Part shown: one piece after another, positions 17,602 to 26,785 of the stretch
Position numbering within the stretch: position 1 is the stretch's first letter
How the letters are laid out: each line of letters starts with the position of its first letter
NCBI GenBank assembly: GCA_028282905.1
Contig: JANQGW010000076.1
Span: 1-42,899, forward strand
Reading direction: 5' to 3'
From: Sedimentisphaerales bacterium
GTDB lineage: Bacteria; Planctomycetota; Phycisphaerae; Sedimentisphaerales; Anaerohalosphaeraceae
Length of the DNA: 42,899 bases
Notes under the pieces: generated by a model
Databases searched by the model: none
What the model was told of the DNA's origin: nothing
What the model saw: only the letters and a program-made list of their open reading frames with translations
Translations under genes and position numbers: made by a program

Positions 17602-19710
17602 TTACGGAAGCGGAATTACAACCGAACAACTCGGATCGGTCTGATCCGAACACAGCAGCCAATCCGCAGCAATTAATGCGAAATCCTTAAGGTCAGTAGA
17701 GCAATCTTCGTTCAGATCTGTTGCCAAATATTGCTGACGGCAGCTATTGGTTCCACCATCCGCAACAAACTGATCCCAGACCATAGAATCCGTTAAGGCA
17801 ATATCATGCAGTCGTACCTGATCGATTCGCATAATACCACGATCGCCGATTTGGAGATAACCACCGCCTAAGGGCAATGAATTCAGATAGGAGGAATTTT
17901 CAACGATGCCTTCCAGGAAGCCATCAACATACAATCGAACAGCAAGTCCGTCAAACGTGCCGACCAACTGATGCCAATTGCCATCGGTCAGAGTGATCTG
18001 AATTTCGTCAGTGTCTCTGGCAGTAACTTCTCCGCGAGGATCAGTATCTGTACCTCTTCCAACTCTAAACATTGAAACACTGGTGGGATCGGCACCATTT
18101 CGCTGCAATGCCCACCCATCATCCTTGGTGACAATTTGCTGCCAACTGGTCGTCCACTCTTCCGCTTTAACCCAAGCTGAAACGGTAAACTGATTAGTGA
18201 TGGTAAAGTCAGCCCATTTAGCGACGACTTCGTCTGGAGCACCCGGCTCAGCCGCCCAGTTGGGGTCAGCAACACCACTGTCAAGCACTTCGACATAGTC
18301 ATCCAAAGTACTGCATAAAAGCGAACCACTGCCAACCTTTGCATCAACGGTATCGACCAAAGCACCACCTACGAGAGTACCGTCGTGCCCGCCAATGGAA
18401 TCAGCAGCATCGCTCTCAAATTCATACAAGGCTGTTAAGCCATCATAGCCATTAGGAATAACATTCACATAAATTACGTCATTGGCATCAGCGCTTCCAT
18501 CGTCAGCCGAAACCATCAATTCATAAGTTGTCGGAACTGCTACTGTCGCAAAATTGACGGTTACGTTCGGATCTGCCAATGTCGATGTCGGAGGATCAAA
18601 TGTAACACCTGCAGATGGCGTACTTATCCATGTCGCAGTCGTACCGGCTTTTCCGGATGCAGACGCTTCGACAAACAGACTTGCAGTACCACCGCCGTCC
18701 TGCCAGAGATTCTGTGATAGCGGTTGATTGTCGATTGAGGCTGAGGGAGGATTGAACGTATCGAATGTCCAAACAGTACCAGAAGAAAAGCCCCCGATAG
18801 TAACATCGTTCACATCTACATACCAGTAATAATCATGATCCATCTCCGTTGTAACTACTTGTGTCAAATCAACCGAAGGGCCGGTACCTGAGCCGCTGCC
18901 AATTTTTGTAAAATTCAGCACATTCGGATCGTCAATACTCCAATATACATCATAATCGAAGCTGTCTCCTGTCGGAACCTCGACACCCCACATAACCTCG
19001 GTCGGCAATACACCTAACAGTGCCTCACCATCCTGGGGTTGAGGATCATAAGCACGAACCCGCGGGCCATCCACGACTGCATTATCATAATAGGTGTAAC
19101 CGCCGTTTCCATCACCTTTATCATTGGTAGAAAGAACAATAAATCGAACAGACGTTGCTGTTGCGGGAGCTACCATATCCCCGGAAATAGTAACCCAGGT
19201 ATCCAGGGGATTGTCAGCCGGATAATAATGTGCAACTTCTATCGCTGCATCTCCACCGCCTTCCGGAGGTAGCCATGTGTCTTCAGCGTCGTGCCATACA
19301 ACACGAATTTCCAGATCAACTTTCGAAGGATGAGTCGTTGCATGGTAGCAGTCAAGGCTAAAGGTGTATGTTTGCCCAACAACAATCCCATCGACAATCT
19401 GCCCAAGACCAGTGTTTGCCCAACGATTCTTCATGGCCTGGTCATCAGGATTAAGTTCCGGGTGATTAGGATGAACCGAATAAGAAAAGTCATTGTTGCC
19501 GCCACCGTCAGTAACCCAGGTATTCGTTACATCTCCACCCCAAGCAAATCTGAACCACCCAGTAGATTCATCAAAAGTCGCAGGCTTCCAGTAACCGGTC
19601 ACCACCATATCCTCGAAACCGGGGTCTGATAATATATTAGCTGCCTGTGCAGATGGAACCACAATACAACCAAGTGCCAACAACAGAATCATTACCATCA
19701 TTTTATTCAT
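17602..19710 (-). CDS. Secreted CBM-like / LamG / dockerin-like protein
   Basis: The start is ATG 19710 (MNKMMVMILLLALGCIVVPSAQA signal peptide), preceded by AGGAG seven bases upstream; the longer open frame to 19809 runs through the operator at 19765. About 702 residues. Residues about 24-215 form a jelly-roll domain (DPGFEDMVVTGYWKP...YTYYDNAVVDG) nearly matching the whole mature part of the PEP-CTERM protein upstream. Then come an FN3-like stretch (DPQPQDGEALLGVLPTEVMW), an Ig-like stretch, a LamG/concanavalin-like domain (about 430-625, LTALYEFESDAADSIGGHDG...LRQ/VDGFLEG), and a dockerin-like tail (ATDLNEDCSTDLKDFALIAADW). It has no catalytic signature and probably binds glycan or anchors other proteins at the surface. 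A regulator-type palindrome lies 55 bases upstream. Confidence 0.8.
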   Translation of the reverse strand: MNKMMVMILLLALGCIVVPSAQAANILSDPGFEDMVVTGYWKPATFDESTGWFRFAWGGDVTNTWVTDGGGNNDFSYSVHPNHPELNPDDQAMKNRWANTGLGQIVDGIVVGQTYTFSLDCYHATTHPSKVDLEIRVVWHDAEDTWLPPEGGGDAAIEVAHYYPADNPLDTWVTISGDMVAPATATSVRFIVLSTNDKGDGNGGYTYYDNAVVDGPRVRAYDPQPQDGEALLGVLPTEVMWGVEVPTGDSFDYDVYWSIDDPNVLNFTKIGSGSGTGPSVDLTQVVTTEMDHDYYWYVDVNDVTIGGFSSGTVWTFDTFNPPSASIDNQPLSQNLWQDGGGTASLFVEASASGKAGTTATWISTPSAGVTFDPPTSTLADPNVTVNFATVAVPTTYELMVSADDGSADANDVIYVNVIPNGYDGLTALYEFESDAADSIGGHDGTLVGGALVDTVDAKVGSGSLLCSTLDDYVEVLDSGVADPNWAAEPGAPDEVVAKWADFTITNQFTVSAWVKAEEWTTSWQQIVTKDDGWALQRNGADPTSVSMFRVGRGTDTDPRGEVTARDTDEIQITLTDGNWHQLVGTFDGLAVRLYVDGFLEGIVENSSYLNSLPLGGGYLQIGDRGIMRIDQVRLHDIALTDSMVWDQFVADGGTNSCRQQYLATDLNEDCSTDLKDFALIAADWLLCSDQTDPSCSVVIPLP

Positions 19711-19764
19711 TGTTCTTCTCCTAAAAAAATTGCGCGATAGATATTTTTTTAGTCCCGTCTTTCG

Positions 19765-19778
19765 CGAAAACGTTTTTA
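19765..19778. promoter_or_regulatory. LacI/cre-type operator upstream of the LamG/dockerin gene
   Basis: CGAAAACGTTTTTA, with the palindromic core AAAACGTTTT, fits the shared consensus YGNAANCGTTTTYR. It lies 55-68 bases upstream of the ATG at 19710. A matching promoter is not clear here. Confidence 0.55.
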
Positions 19779-19886
19779 CATCTGGTGCCCAAAATTCGCT
19801 TACACTCATATCGGCTATTTCAAAAGCTCTATTAACTCACCAAAAACTTTTTATTCGAGACAGCTATTGGTATATACTCTCACCGT

Positions 19887-20591
19887 CTATTTTTTGTTCC
19901 TGCGACGAAACAGAGAAATGGCGCCTAATCCTAACATCGCCAATGTTGCAGGCTCGGGAACAATCTGACCATCTACGACTGCATCATCAAAATAAGTGAA
20001 TCCTCCATTTCCATCGCCAGCAGAATTGTCCGCCAATAGGATATAGCGAACAGCGACAGCGCCTGTCGGAGCCGTCATACTGCCACCAATTGTGGTCCAC
20101 ACATCCAACGACTCAACTGAGGGACGATACTCAGCGATTGTCCAAGTATTGCCTCCGGTAGGATTGGCAATCCAAGCACCAGTGGCGTCTTCCCACGCAA
20201 CTCTAAGGCTCAAATCAACCTTTGATGGATTCTGGCTCGAATGATAGCCATCAACACTGAAGTCATAGTCCGTGCCGGCAACGATTCCTTCAACGACCTG
20301 CTGAACGCCTGTACTGGCCCACCGTACTTTCATGGCTTGATCACTCGGATTTATTTCAAGGCCGCCCGGATAGACCGCGTAATCGAAGTCATTATTCCCT
20401 CCCCCATCGGTCACCCAGGCATTTGTCACATTTCCGCCCCAGGTAAACCTGTTCCAGTCGGCTGAGGTAAACGTAGATGGCTGCCAGTAACCAGTCAGTG
20501 CCACATCCTCAAAACCAGGATCTACCAATAGATTGGCATTTAAACTTGAACATACCATAAGACACACTAAAACCAAAACATACTTTTTCAT
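19887..20591 (-). CDS. PEP-CTERM sorting-domain protein with a CBM-like domain
   Basis: A small exported protein of 234 residues: signal peptide MKKYVLVLVCLMVCSSLNA, one jelly-roll/CBM-like domain (DPGFEDVALTGYWQPSTF...GGFTYFDDAVVDG), then a C-terminal PEP-CTERM tripartite tail (VPEPATLAMLGLGAISLFRRR). Such tails are processed by exosortase and are linked to surface or extracellular polysaccharide export; the exosortase is not in the window. GAGG lies seven bases before the ATG. Its single domain is a close paralogue of the N-terminal domain of the next gene downstream (17602-19710), which has LamG and dockerin parts instead of the sorting tail. It sits 48 bases after the stop of the pseudopilin gene, probably in the same transcript. 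Confidence 0.88.
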   Translation of the reverse strand: MKKYVLVLVCLMVCSSLNANLLVDPGFEDVALTGYWQPSTFTSADWNRFTWGGNVTNAWVTDGGGNNDFDYAVYPGGLEINPSDQAMKVRWASTGVQQVVEGIVAGTDYDFSVDGYHSSQNPSKVDLSLRVAWEDATGAWIANPTGGNTWTIAEYRPSVESLDVWTTIGGSMTAPTGAVAVRYILLADNSAGDGNGGFTYFDDAVVDGQIVPEPATLAMLGLGAISLFRRRNKK

Positions 20592-20638
20592 CTTTCCATC
20601 CTCTCAAAATTATGCTCACTTAATTCGTAAACACCTCA

Positions 20639-21424
20639 CTACCAAAATAATTTGTAATCATCAAAAGCGTGATTTAAAGTCATCTCTGAATAATCTGTCC
20701 ATCGCACGCTGCCATCGCCATATGTCGCATTTCCACCTCTAGCTTTAGTTCCTTTGACATGGTTACTGCTGAACCGAAAATCCCGAATATCTGTAAAATC
20801 AGCAGGCTCTTCACCCCTGCTTGGGTTATAGCCCACTACATCAGCTGCCAATGTAGTCGTACTCAAAGACTTCCCGTTTAAGTTATCCAAAAACATGGGG
20901 CTCCCGGAATACCGAGACGTATCCGGATAGACATACTCCGGCTTCTTTCGCCAATCGGAATCGAAAGTAAGAAGCCAGAAATAATCAGAAACAACATTGC
21001 CGTTTACATTGGCCGCTGTCGCCTCTTCCCACGAAGTGGGTCCATTCAGGAAACCCAAAGCATATTGATCCAAATCGTCTCGTTTCTTGGAAATGGGATT
21101 AGCTGGACAAAACAATGTATCAATCGCAAACTGCTGACGGACATCTTTAGCAACATTAAACGGCACATTATTAAACCATCCGATTTTGACCCAGCCTGCC
21201 GGAGCCCGCCATTGCGATGATGGCAGCTTATTGTCATTCTCTACTGAATATGCAGTTAGAATATATGCAACATTTTTCATGTTAGCCTGGCATTGCAGTT
21301 GTCGAGCCTTTTCTTTTGCAAGGCCTAGGGCCGGCGTGATAACAGATAGGAGCAAGGCAATAATAGCAATAACAACCAAAAGTTCAATTAATGTGAAGCC
21401 TTTGTAATTCTTTTCTTTCAACAT
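20639..21424 (-). CDS. Prepilin-type (pseudopilin-like) protein, first gene of the minus-strand operon
   Basis: 261 residues. The N-terminus MLKEKNYKGFTLIELLVV has the type IV prepilin peptidase motif with Glu at +5 and a hydrophobic helix to about residue 30, then AKEKARQLQCQANMKNVAYI. The C-terminus ends with NHVKGTKARGGNATYGDGSV and WTDYSEMT, the same expanded H-X14-DG tail as the paralogue at 3882-4703. It is led by a textbook sigma70-type promoter with a LacI-type operator downstream of it, so it appears directly controlled with the glycan genes. The function may be in a pilus-like secretion or uptake machine; no other component of such a system (ATPase, secretin, peptidase) is in the window, so this is inference. 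Confidence 0.87.
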   Translation of the reverse strand: MLKEKNYKGFTLIELLVVIAIIALLLSVITPALGLAKEKARQLQCQANMKNVAYILTAYSVENDNKLPSSQWRAPAGWVKIGWFNNVPFNVAKDVRQQFAIDTLFCPANPISKKRDDLDQYALGFLNGPTSWEEATAANVNGNVVSDYFWLLTFDSDWRKKPEYVYPDTSRYSGSPMFLDNLNGKSLSTTTLAADVVGYNPSRGEEPADFTDIRDFRFSSNHVKGTKARGGNATYGDGSVRWTDYSEMTLNHAFDDYKLFW

Positions 21425-21461
21425 CGCTCTACCCTTTTCAACTGGAAGGAATAAAACAGAA

Positions 21462-21475
21462 TGGAAACGTTTTCA
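21462..21475. promoter_or_regulatory. LacI/cre-type operator downstream of the pseudopilin promoter
   Basis: TGGAAACGTTTTCA is a near-perfect palindrome of the CcpA cre / LacI-family type. It begins nine bases after the -10 box of the promoter at 21485-21513, where a bound repressor would block initiation or elongation, and lies 38 bases before the gene's ATG. Confidence 0.8.
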
Positions 21476-21484
21476 TTGCTCTTC

Positions 21485-21513
21485 AGTATAGCGTTCCTGG
21501 CCATTCCTGTCAA
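21485..21513 (-). promoter_or_regulatory. Sigma70-type promoter for the pseudopilin/PEP-CTERM operon
   Basis: On the minus strand TTGACA (21508-21513) is followed after exactly 17 bases by TATACT (21485-21490). Ten As lie immediately upstream of the -35, like an UP element. This is the best promoter match in the window. Confidence 0.75.
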
Positions 21514-21685
21514 TTTTTTTTTTGATAAAAAACTGTTTGCCGTCAGCAAAAACCACAAAACAAATACGTAAACACAATATATATATTAACTTACGAATAA
21601 GCACACAAAGCAAAAAACTTCTAATAAGTTAAATTTTCCAGAAATTATTTCTGAGCTTATAGCTGTGTTTAGATAGATTTTTTCC

Positions 21686-21714
21686 TTGACAAAAACACCA
21701 TAAAATGTAAGTAT
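21686..21714 (+). promoter_or_regulatory. Sigma70-type promoter for the plus-strand sulfatase operon
   Basis: TTGACA at 21686-21691 is followed after 16-17 bases by a TAAGTAT stretch (21708-21714), an acceptable -10. The operator at 21718-21731 overlaps the expected start of transcription. Confidence 0.6.
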
Positions 21715-21717
21715 ACA

Positions 21718-21731
21718 TGGAAACGTTTTCG
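21718..21731. promoter_or_regulatory. LacI/cre-type operator at the sulfatase operon promoter
   Basis: TGGAAACGTTTTCG is identical to the operator at 21462 in 13 of 14 bases. It sits three to four bases after the -10 element, over the likely +1, a classical repression position. Confidence 0.8.
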
Positions 21732-21816
21732 CCTTTTTGAATTTATGAGGATTAAAAATCAAACTCAGACGATGTCTCGGCAAGATAATAAAACAGCAAC
21801 ATTTAAAAAGGAAATC

Positions 21817-23346
21817 ATGAACACCAGACGCCATTTTTTGAGATCTTTAGGAGTTGGGTTGACACTGCTGACATTTCCGGCAAGTCTGCGATCCGAAAAA
21901 TCAAAGCAAGCAAAACCCAATATCCTCCTTTTTACTGCTGACGACCTCCATTGTAACTCACTGGAATGCTTTGGCGGAAAGGTTCAGGGATTGACTCCCA
22001 ATTTGAATCACTTTGCCTCTGAAGGCATGCGATTCAAGCGAGCACATGTGACCGTTGCTATCTGTGCTCCAAGCCGAGGGGTACTGGCAAGCGGACTCTA
22101 TGGACACAATAGCGGCATGATGGGTTTTATGAAAACAGAAAAAAATATCCCTACTGTCATGGAAGCTACCCGCAAGACCGGGTACCTAACAGGTATTCTC
22201 GGAAAAGTCAGTCACTCGACCCCTAAGGAAGATTATCAATGGGATTTTGAACATGACTATAGAGAACTGGGTGCCGGACGAAATCCCGAAAAATACTACA
22301 ACTACTGCAAGGAATTTTTTGAAACATGTCGGCAAGCGAATAAACCGTTCTATTTCATGGTTAATTCACATGATCCGCACCGCCCGTTCCATATCCCCGG
22401 AAAACCATTAAAGGGCGCCTCCGAGCCCACCCGTACTTATAGTCCAGAAGACATCACCGTCCCTGTTTTTCTGCCGGATTTGCCTGATGTCAGAAAGGAA
22501 CTGAGCTATTACTATAATTCCGTTCGCCGTTGCGATGACACGTTTGGTAAGACCATGCAGGCACTGAAAGAATCCAGTTTTGCAGATAATACACTCGTCA
22601 TGTTCCTGTCAGATAACGGGCTTGCGGTTCCTTTCGCCAAAGCCAATGTTTATTTGAACAGCACACTAACACCTTGGATCGTTCGCTGGCCTAAGATCGT
22701 CAAGCCCGACTCGATAGATACCGAGAACTTTATTTCCGGAATTGACTTTTTCCCCACTGTTTTAGAAGCCATCGGCCAACCCAATCCAGGCGGCCTTGAT
22801 GGAACGTCGTTCATCCCTCTCTTAAAAGGCCAAAAACAACAGGGAAGGGATAAAGTGTTCACTCAAATTGATTGGAAAATCGGCGGACGGGCTACTCCCA
22901 TGCGATGTATTCAAACAGCCCAGTTCGGTTATATCTATAATGCTTGGAGCAATGGTGAATTCGCCTATCGAAATAATAACGAGGGCATGACGATGAACGC
23001 TATGAATGAAGCCGCAAAAACGGACTCTGACGTCGCCGAACGCATAAATATGTATCGTTATCGAGTACCTGAAGAACTCTATGAACTCGAAAAAGACCCA
23101 GGTTGTCTTCACAATCTAATAGATAATCCGAGTAATAACAATGTTCTCAATGAGATGCGTAAAGAACTTCAGGGATGGATGGAGAAAACAAATGACCCCC
23201 TTCTGGAAGCATACTTGAAACGTGAATCAACTGATGAATTCGAGGCGGCTTATAATAAAGCCTTCGCAACGAAACCCGGCAAAAAAAGAGCCAAGAAGAA
23301 AAAAACAAGTAAAACTCAACCGTTATTTCAAGGAAATATAAAATGA
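21817..23346 (+). CDS. S1-family sulfatase, N-sulfoglucosamine sulfohydrolase-like (S1_8-like), Tat-type leader
   Basis: The start is ATG 21817, with AAGGA a few bases upstream, giving MNTRRHFLRSLGVGLTLL, a twin-arginine leader; the earlier ATG at 21745 lies in the leader. The active-site signature is ICAPSRGVLASGLYGHNSGM (C-x-P-S-R) and the metal site PNILLFTADDLHCNSLECFGG. Blocks such as VNSHDPHRPF, DTFGKTMQALKES, LSDNGLAVPFAK and YRNNNEGMTMNAMNEAA are those of proteins annotated as heparan N-sulfatase-like; the true substrate in this organism is unknown. The C-terminus ends in a basic Lys-rich tail (KKRAKKKKTSK). It is first in a three-sulfatase operon; the stop overlaps the next ATG by four bases (ATGA), so translation is coupled. 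Confidence 0.9.
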   Translation: MNTRRHFLRSLGVGLTLLTFPASLRSEKSKQAKPNILLFTADDLHCNSLECFGGKVQGLTPNLNHFASEGMRFKRAHVTVAICAPSRGVLASGLYGHNSGMMGFMKTEKNIPTVMEATRKTGYLTGILGKVSHSTPKEDYQWDFEHDYRELGAGRNPEKYYNYCKEFFETCRQANKPFYFMVNSHDPHRPFHIPGKPLKGASEPTRTYSPEDITVPVFLPDLPDVRKELSYYYNSVRRCDDTFGKTMQALKESSFADNTLVMFLSDNGLAVPFAKANVYLNSTLTPWIVRWPKIVKPDSIDTENFISGIDFFPTVLEAIGQPNPGGLDGTSFIPLLKGQKQQGRDKVFTQIDWKIGGRATPMRCIQTAQFGYIYNAWSNGEFAYRNNNEGMTMNAMNEAAKTDSDVAERINMYRYRVPEELYELEKDPGCLHNLIDNPSNNNVLNEMRKELQGWMEKTNDPLLEAYLKRESTDEFEAAYNKAFATKPGKKRAKKKKTSKTQPLFQGNIK

Positions 23347-24980
23347 CAACTGAAAATTCTGATGTCAGAATGGAACGCAGGCAATTTTTAAAAGCCTGCT
23401 CTGTTACCATGGGATGTTTGCTTGCAACGCATTCTTTGAAAGCCATGAGTAATCCAGTGCCAACTTCATTACGAAGGCCCAATATCCTGTTCATCTTCAG
23501 CGACGACCATTCGCATAATTCCATCAGTGCGTATGAGAGTAAGATTAACAAAACGCCCAATATTGATCAAATCGCAAATGAAGGCGCAGTTTTCACAAAC
23601 AGTTTCTGTACAAACTCTATTTGCCAACCAAGTCGAGCAACAATTCTAACCGGAAAACACAGCCATCTTAACGGTGTTACTTATAATGGCTCACGCTGGA
23701 ACAGTCAGCAATTGGTTTTCCCTCGGTTGATGCAGAAAGAAGGCTATAAAACAGCGTTGATTGGAAAATGGCACATGAAGCCCGATCCTTCAACTGAATT
23801 CGGATACTGGAAAGTACTCAGCGGCAGCGGCGGTCAAGGCAGATACTACAATCCTCAATTTAATTCTGCAAAAGGACTGGAAACGATCACGGGATATTCA
23901 ACTGATGTCATCACTGATCAGGCCATTGACTGGCTGGATAATAACCGGACGGAACAGGAACCGTTTATGCTGATGGTGCAGTTTAAATCACCGCATGTTC
24001 CCAGACGTCCAGCCGTGCGACATTTAGAACTCTTTAAGGACGTTGAAATCCCGGAACCCGAAACACTCTTCGATGATTATAAAACACGTCATCCTTATGC
24101 AGAAAAAGCCTGGATGCAGATTTCCGGCCTGAATGAAGAAGTGACGAACATTTTTCCACCAAAGAATTCAGACATCCCTCTCAACAATAAACAAAAGGAG
24201 TTTCTGTCTCGTCTCAGCAAAGAAGACAGAGAAAAGTTCCATCAGGCATACGATTCAGAAAATCAAAAATATTATGAAATGAAGAAAAATGGGGCTCTGG
24301 ATGATAAAAAAGTACGGACAAAATACTTTTACCAGCGATTCATCAAAGATTACCTGAGATGCGTAACTGCAATTGATGAAAATGTCGGAAGGTTACTGGA
24401 TTATCTCGATCAAAACAATTTATCAGATAATACTGTTGTTGTTTACAGTTCGGATCAGAGCTATTACATCGGCGAACATGGATGGGCGGAAAAACGCTGG
24501 ATGTATGAAGAATCCTTATCAATGCCATTTGTTATTCGATGGCCCAAAAAGATTCAATCTGGTCAAAGAATTCACAAACTCATTCAGAATATGGATTACG
24601 CGCCGACATTTTTAGAAATGGCCAATATAAAAGTACCTCAGGAAATACAAGGCAGTTCACTATTACCGCTTTTGTCCGGCGATCCTAAAAATGTTAAATG
24701 GCGAAAGGCAATCTATTATCACTACTACCACCATGGGGCACATAACGTTCCTCGTCACGACGGTGTTCGCACTCAGCGATTTAAGCTCATACATTTTTAC
24801 ACGGATAATGTGTATGAGCTGTATAATCTGAAGGAAGACCCATATGAATTAAATAATATCTACGAAGCACCGGACTCACAAAAGACAAAACAGAGAATGC
24901 TGGAATTATTAAATCAACTGCGAGAGGAATATAAAGTACCGGAAAGTGTATTTAAGCCACCTTATGTATTCCCACGCTAA
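23343..24980 (+). CDS. S1-family sulfatase, GlcNAc-6-O-sulfatase-like (S1_11-like), Tat-type leader
   Basis: 545 residues, the same length as its paralogue at 6384-8021, with shared blocks: SICQPSRATILTGKHSH, GKWHMKPDP, GGQGRYYNPQF, SSDQSYYIGEHGWAEKRW, YHYYHHGAHNVPRHDG. The formylglycine Cys is in C-Q-P-S-R and the metal-site Asp pair in PNILFIFSDDHSHN. Unlike the paralogue it has a twin-arginine leader (MERRQFLKACS at residues 10-20). I keep the first ATG because it overlaps the previous stop (ATGA) and has an AGGA-containing site; the internal Met at 23370 has none. The function is inferred as removal of a 6-O-sulfate from a hexosamine or hexose residue. It is second gene of the operon. Confidence 0.9.
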   Translation: MTTENSDVRMERRQFLKACSVTMGCLLATHSLKAMSNPVPTSLRRPNILFIFSDDHSHNSISAYESKINKTPNIDQIANEGAVFTNSFCTNSICQPSRATILTGKHSHLNGVTYNGSRWNSQQLVFPRLMQKEGYKTALIGKWHMKPDPSTEFGYWKVLSGSGGQGRYYNPQFNSAKGLETITGYSTDVITDQAIDWLDNNRTEQEPFMLMVQFKSPHVPRRPAVRHLELFKDVEIPEPETLFDDYKTRHPYAEKAWMQISGLNEEVTNIFPPKNSDIPLNNKQKEFLSRLSKEDREKFHQAYDSENQKYYEMKKNGALDDKKVRTKYFYQRFIKDYLRCVTAIDENVGRLLDYLDQNNLSDNTVVVYSSDQSYYIGEHGWAEKRWMYEESLSMPFVIRWPKKIQSGQRIHKLIQNMDYAPTFLEMANIKVPQEIQGSSLLPLLSGDPKNVKWRKAIYYHYYHHGAHNVPRHDGVRTQRFKLIHFYTDNVYELYNLKEDPYELNNIYEAPDSQKTKQRMLELLNQLREEYKVPESVFKPPYVFPR

Positions 24981-25029
24981 GCGGATTTATGATCAGTTAT
25001 AATTTTCCTTCAATAAGGAGTATTTTCCA

Positions 25030-26703
25030 ATGAAGAACTGCTTAATCGTAACATTACTGTTACTTGCAATGGAAGTTTCGCTATACGCTGAAGATATAAG
25101 TTCAAAAATGACCGTTCTCAAACTAAACAAGCATCAACACAGTACCAAAAAGCACATTAACCAAAAGAACTTACCAAATGTTATCATGATTCTGGCAGAT
25201 GATATTGGATACGGTGACATTGGTGTTTACGGCGGAAAGATACCGACCCCCAATATCGATCGACTGGCTCGCAGTGGAATGCGTTTTATGGATGCCCATT
25301 CGCCGGCAGCCCTCTGTGCACCCTCACGTTTCAGTATGCTGACCGGCAGTTATCCATATCGTTCGCACAGTGACGGAGGAGCGTGGAACACCAACACGCC
25401 TTCGATTTTCAGCGATCCAAAAGGTCATACAAAGGCAGGACGCCATATCACGGTCGCCCAGATCATGCAGCAAGCTGGATATCGTACTGCTTTTTTCGGC
25501 AAATCCCATCTCGGCGGTGATGTTCGTGAACTTAGCGGTAGTTTGATCCGCAACGAGAAAAATATCTATAAGATGGACCTCAGCAAGGGAGTTCATAATT
25601 CCATCAATGAGTATGGATTCGATTATTCCTATTCATTACCCAGTGGAATCCAGCATGAACCGTTTGCATTCTTTGAAAACGGGAATTTTGCGCCATTTGA
25701 TCCTGCCAAACCTGCCGATAACAGCAGCGGTCGAATGTGGCTGAATGGCCGATACGCGGTTGGTGACAATGGAATATCGGAAATTGTCGAGCATGCAGAA
25801 AGACCCGGTATTGGAGACGTTGATTACGATTCAAGTCAAGTCGGTATTATGCTGACAGATATAGCTGTTGAGTTCATTGATAAGCATATAGCCAGCAATA
25901 AAGCTAATTCTGAGAGTCGTCCGTTCATGCTGTATTTTGCATCGCAGGCGATTCACGTCCCCCATACTCCGCCGAAGGACTTTGACGGTGACCCCAGCCA
26001 AATGAATGAACAGGTTATTGGTGTCACAGGCGGTGCAACCGGCGATTTTATTTATGAACTTGACCTGCAAGTAGGCAAGCTACTCAAAAAACTTGATGAT
26101 GAGAAGCTAACTGACAATACGATTGTTTTCTTCACCAGCGACAATGGTGCCTTATGGCCGAATATATGTGATTACGGCCAGACCGATCAGGATAACAACG
26201 GACCACTGAGAGACTACAAGGCTTCTATTTACGAAGGTGGCCATCGTGTTCCATTCATCGTCAAATGGCCTGGACATGTAAAGAAGAATTCGGTTTCGGA
26301 CGAGCCAATTGTTGCACACGATTGGGTCGCCACAATGTATGAGTTGACCAACCAAAATATTGAAAATGATCAGGCTTTGGATTGCATATCGCTGCTGCCG
26401 TTGATAACCGGAAAGCGAGAAAGCTCAGAGCCGCTGCATCCTTTCATTCTCTACCAAGCCGGCTATTCAAAGGACGGAGCAATTCGTGAAGGCAACTGGG
26501 TGTTAATGGTTGACCGTCATAACAAAGCAACAGAACTTTATGATCTCGGTACTGATTTAGAACAGAACAACAACCTGATCCATCTACCGCAGCACAAAAA
26601 GCTTGTTAAACAATTACATGCTAAATTCCTAAAATACAATGACCACAACACAGATACCCGAGACCCACGAACGACAGAACCCTTTCGTGTTGCAGGAAAC
26701 TGA
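25030..26703 (+). CDS. S1-family sulfatase (arylsulfatase type), Sec signal peptide
   Basis: 557 residues. The signal peptide is MKNCLIVTLLLLAMEVSLYAE; a Lys/His-rich linker (about residues 35-48) precedes the catalytic fold, which opens with PNVIMILADDIGYGDIG. The signature ALCAPSRFSMLTGSYPYRS carries the formylglycine Cys. FFTSDNGALWP and YEGGHRVPFIVKWPG are the usual later sulfatase motifs. AAGGAG lies nine bases upstream of the ATG. It has no close paralogue in the window and probably attacks a different sulfate position from its two operon mates. It is the last gene of the plus-strand operon and converges on the broken esterase gene. Confidence 0.9.
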   Translation: MKNCLIVTLLLLAMEVSLYAEDISSKMTVLKLNKHQHSTKKHINQKNLPNVIMILADDIGYGDIGVYGGKIPTPNIDRLARSGMRFMDAHSPAALCAPSRFSMLTGSYPYRSHSDGGAWNTNTPSIFSDPKGHTKAGRHITVAQIMQQAGYRTAFFGKSHLGGDVRELSGSLIRNEKNIYKMDLSKGVHNSINEYGFDYSYSLPSGIQHEPFAFFENGNFAPFDPAKPADNSSGRMWLNGRYAVGDNGISEIVEHAERPGIGDVDYDSSQVGIMLTDIAVEFIDKHIASNKANSESRPFMLYFASQAIHVPHTPPKDFDGDPSQMNEQVIGVTGGATGDFIYELDLQVGKLLKKLDDEKLTDNTIVFFTSDNGALWPNICDYGQTDQDNNGPLRDYKASIYEGGHRVPFIVKWPGHVKKNSVSDEPIVAHDWVATMYELTNQNIENDQALDCISLLPLITGKRESSEPLHPFILYQAGYSKDGAIREGNWVLMVDRHNKATELYDLGTDLEQNNNLIHLPQHKKLVKQLHAKFLKYNDHNTDTRDPRTTEPFRVAGN

Positions 26704-26785
26704 CTTGGAAAGATAGAGGATTCACAGGTTAAAAATAAAGTGAGTCCTTTTTTCTTGCACGAAATATCATACGATCATCTTGATG

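Larger units (their letters stand above)
21425..21816. other. Divergent control region between the minus-strand operon and the plus-strand sulfatases
   Basis: This stretch has no gene. It holds two outward-facing promoters (21485-21513 minus, 21686-21714 plus) and two nearly identical operators. The 170 bases between the promoters are AT-rich without a recognisable site. The open frame beginning at 21745 is read here as leader, because the sulfatase start is at 21817. Confidence 0.6.

Noticed and set aside
21514..21523. T10 run as a terminator
   Set aside because: No stem precedes it in the right orientation; its position directly upstream of a -35 box fits an UP element better.
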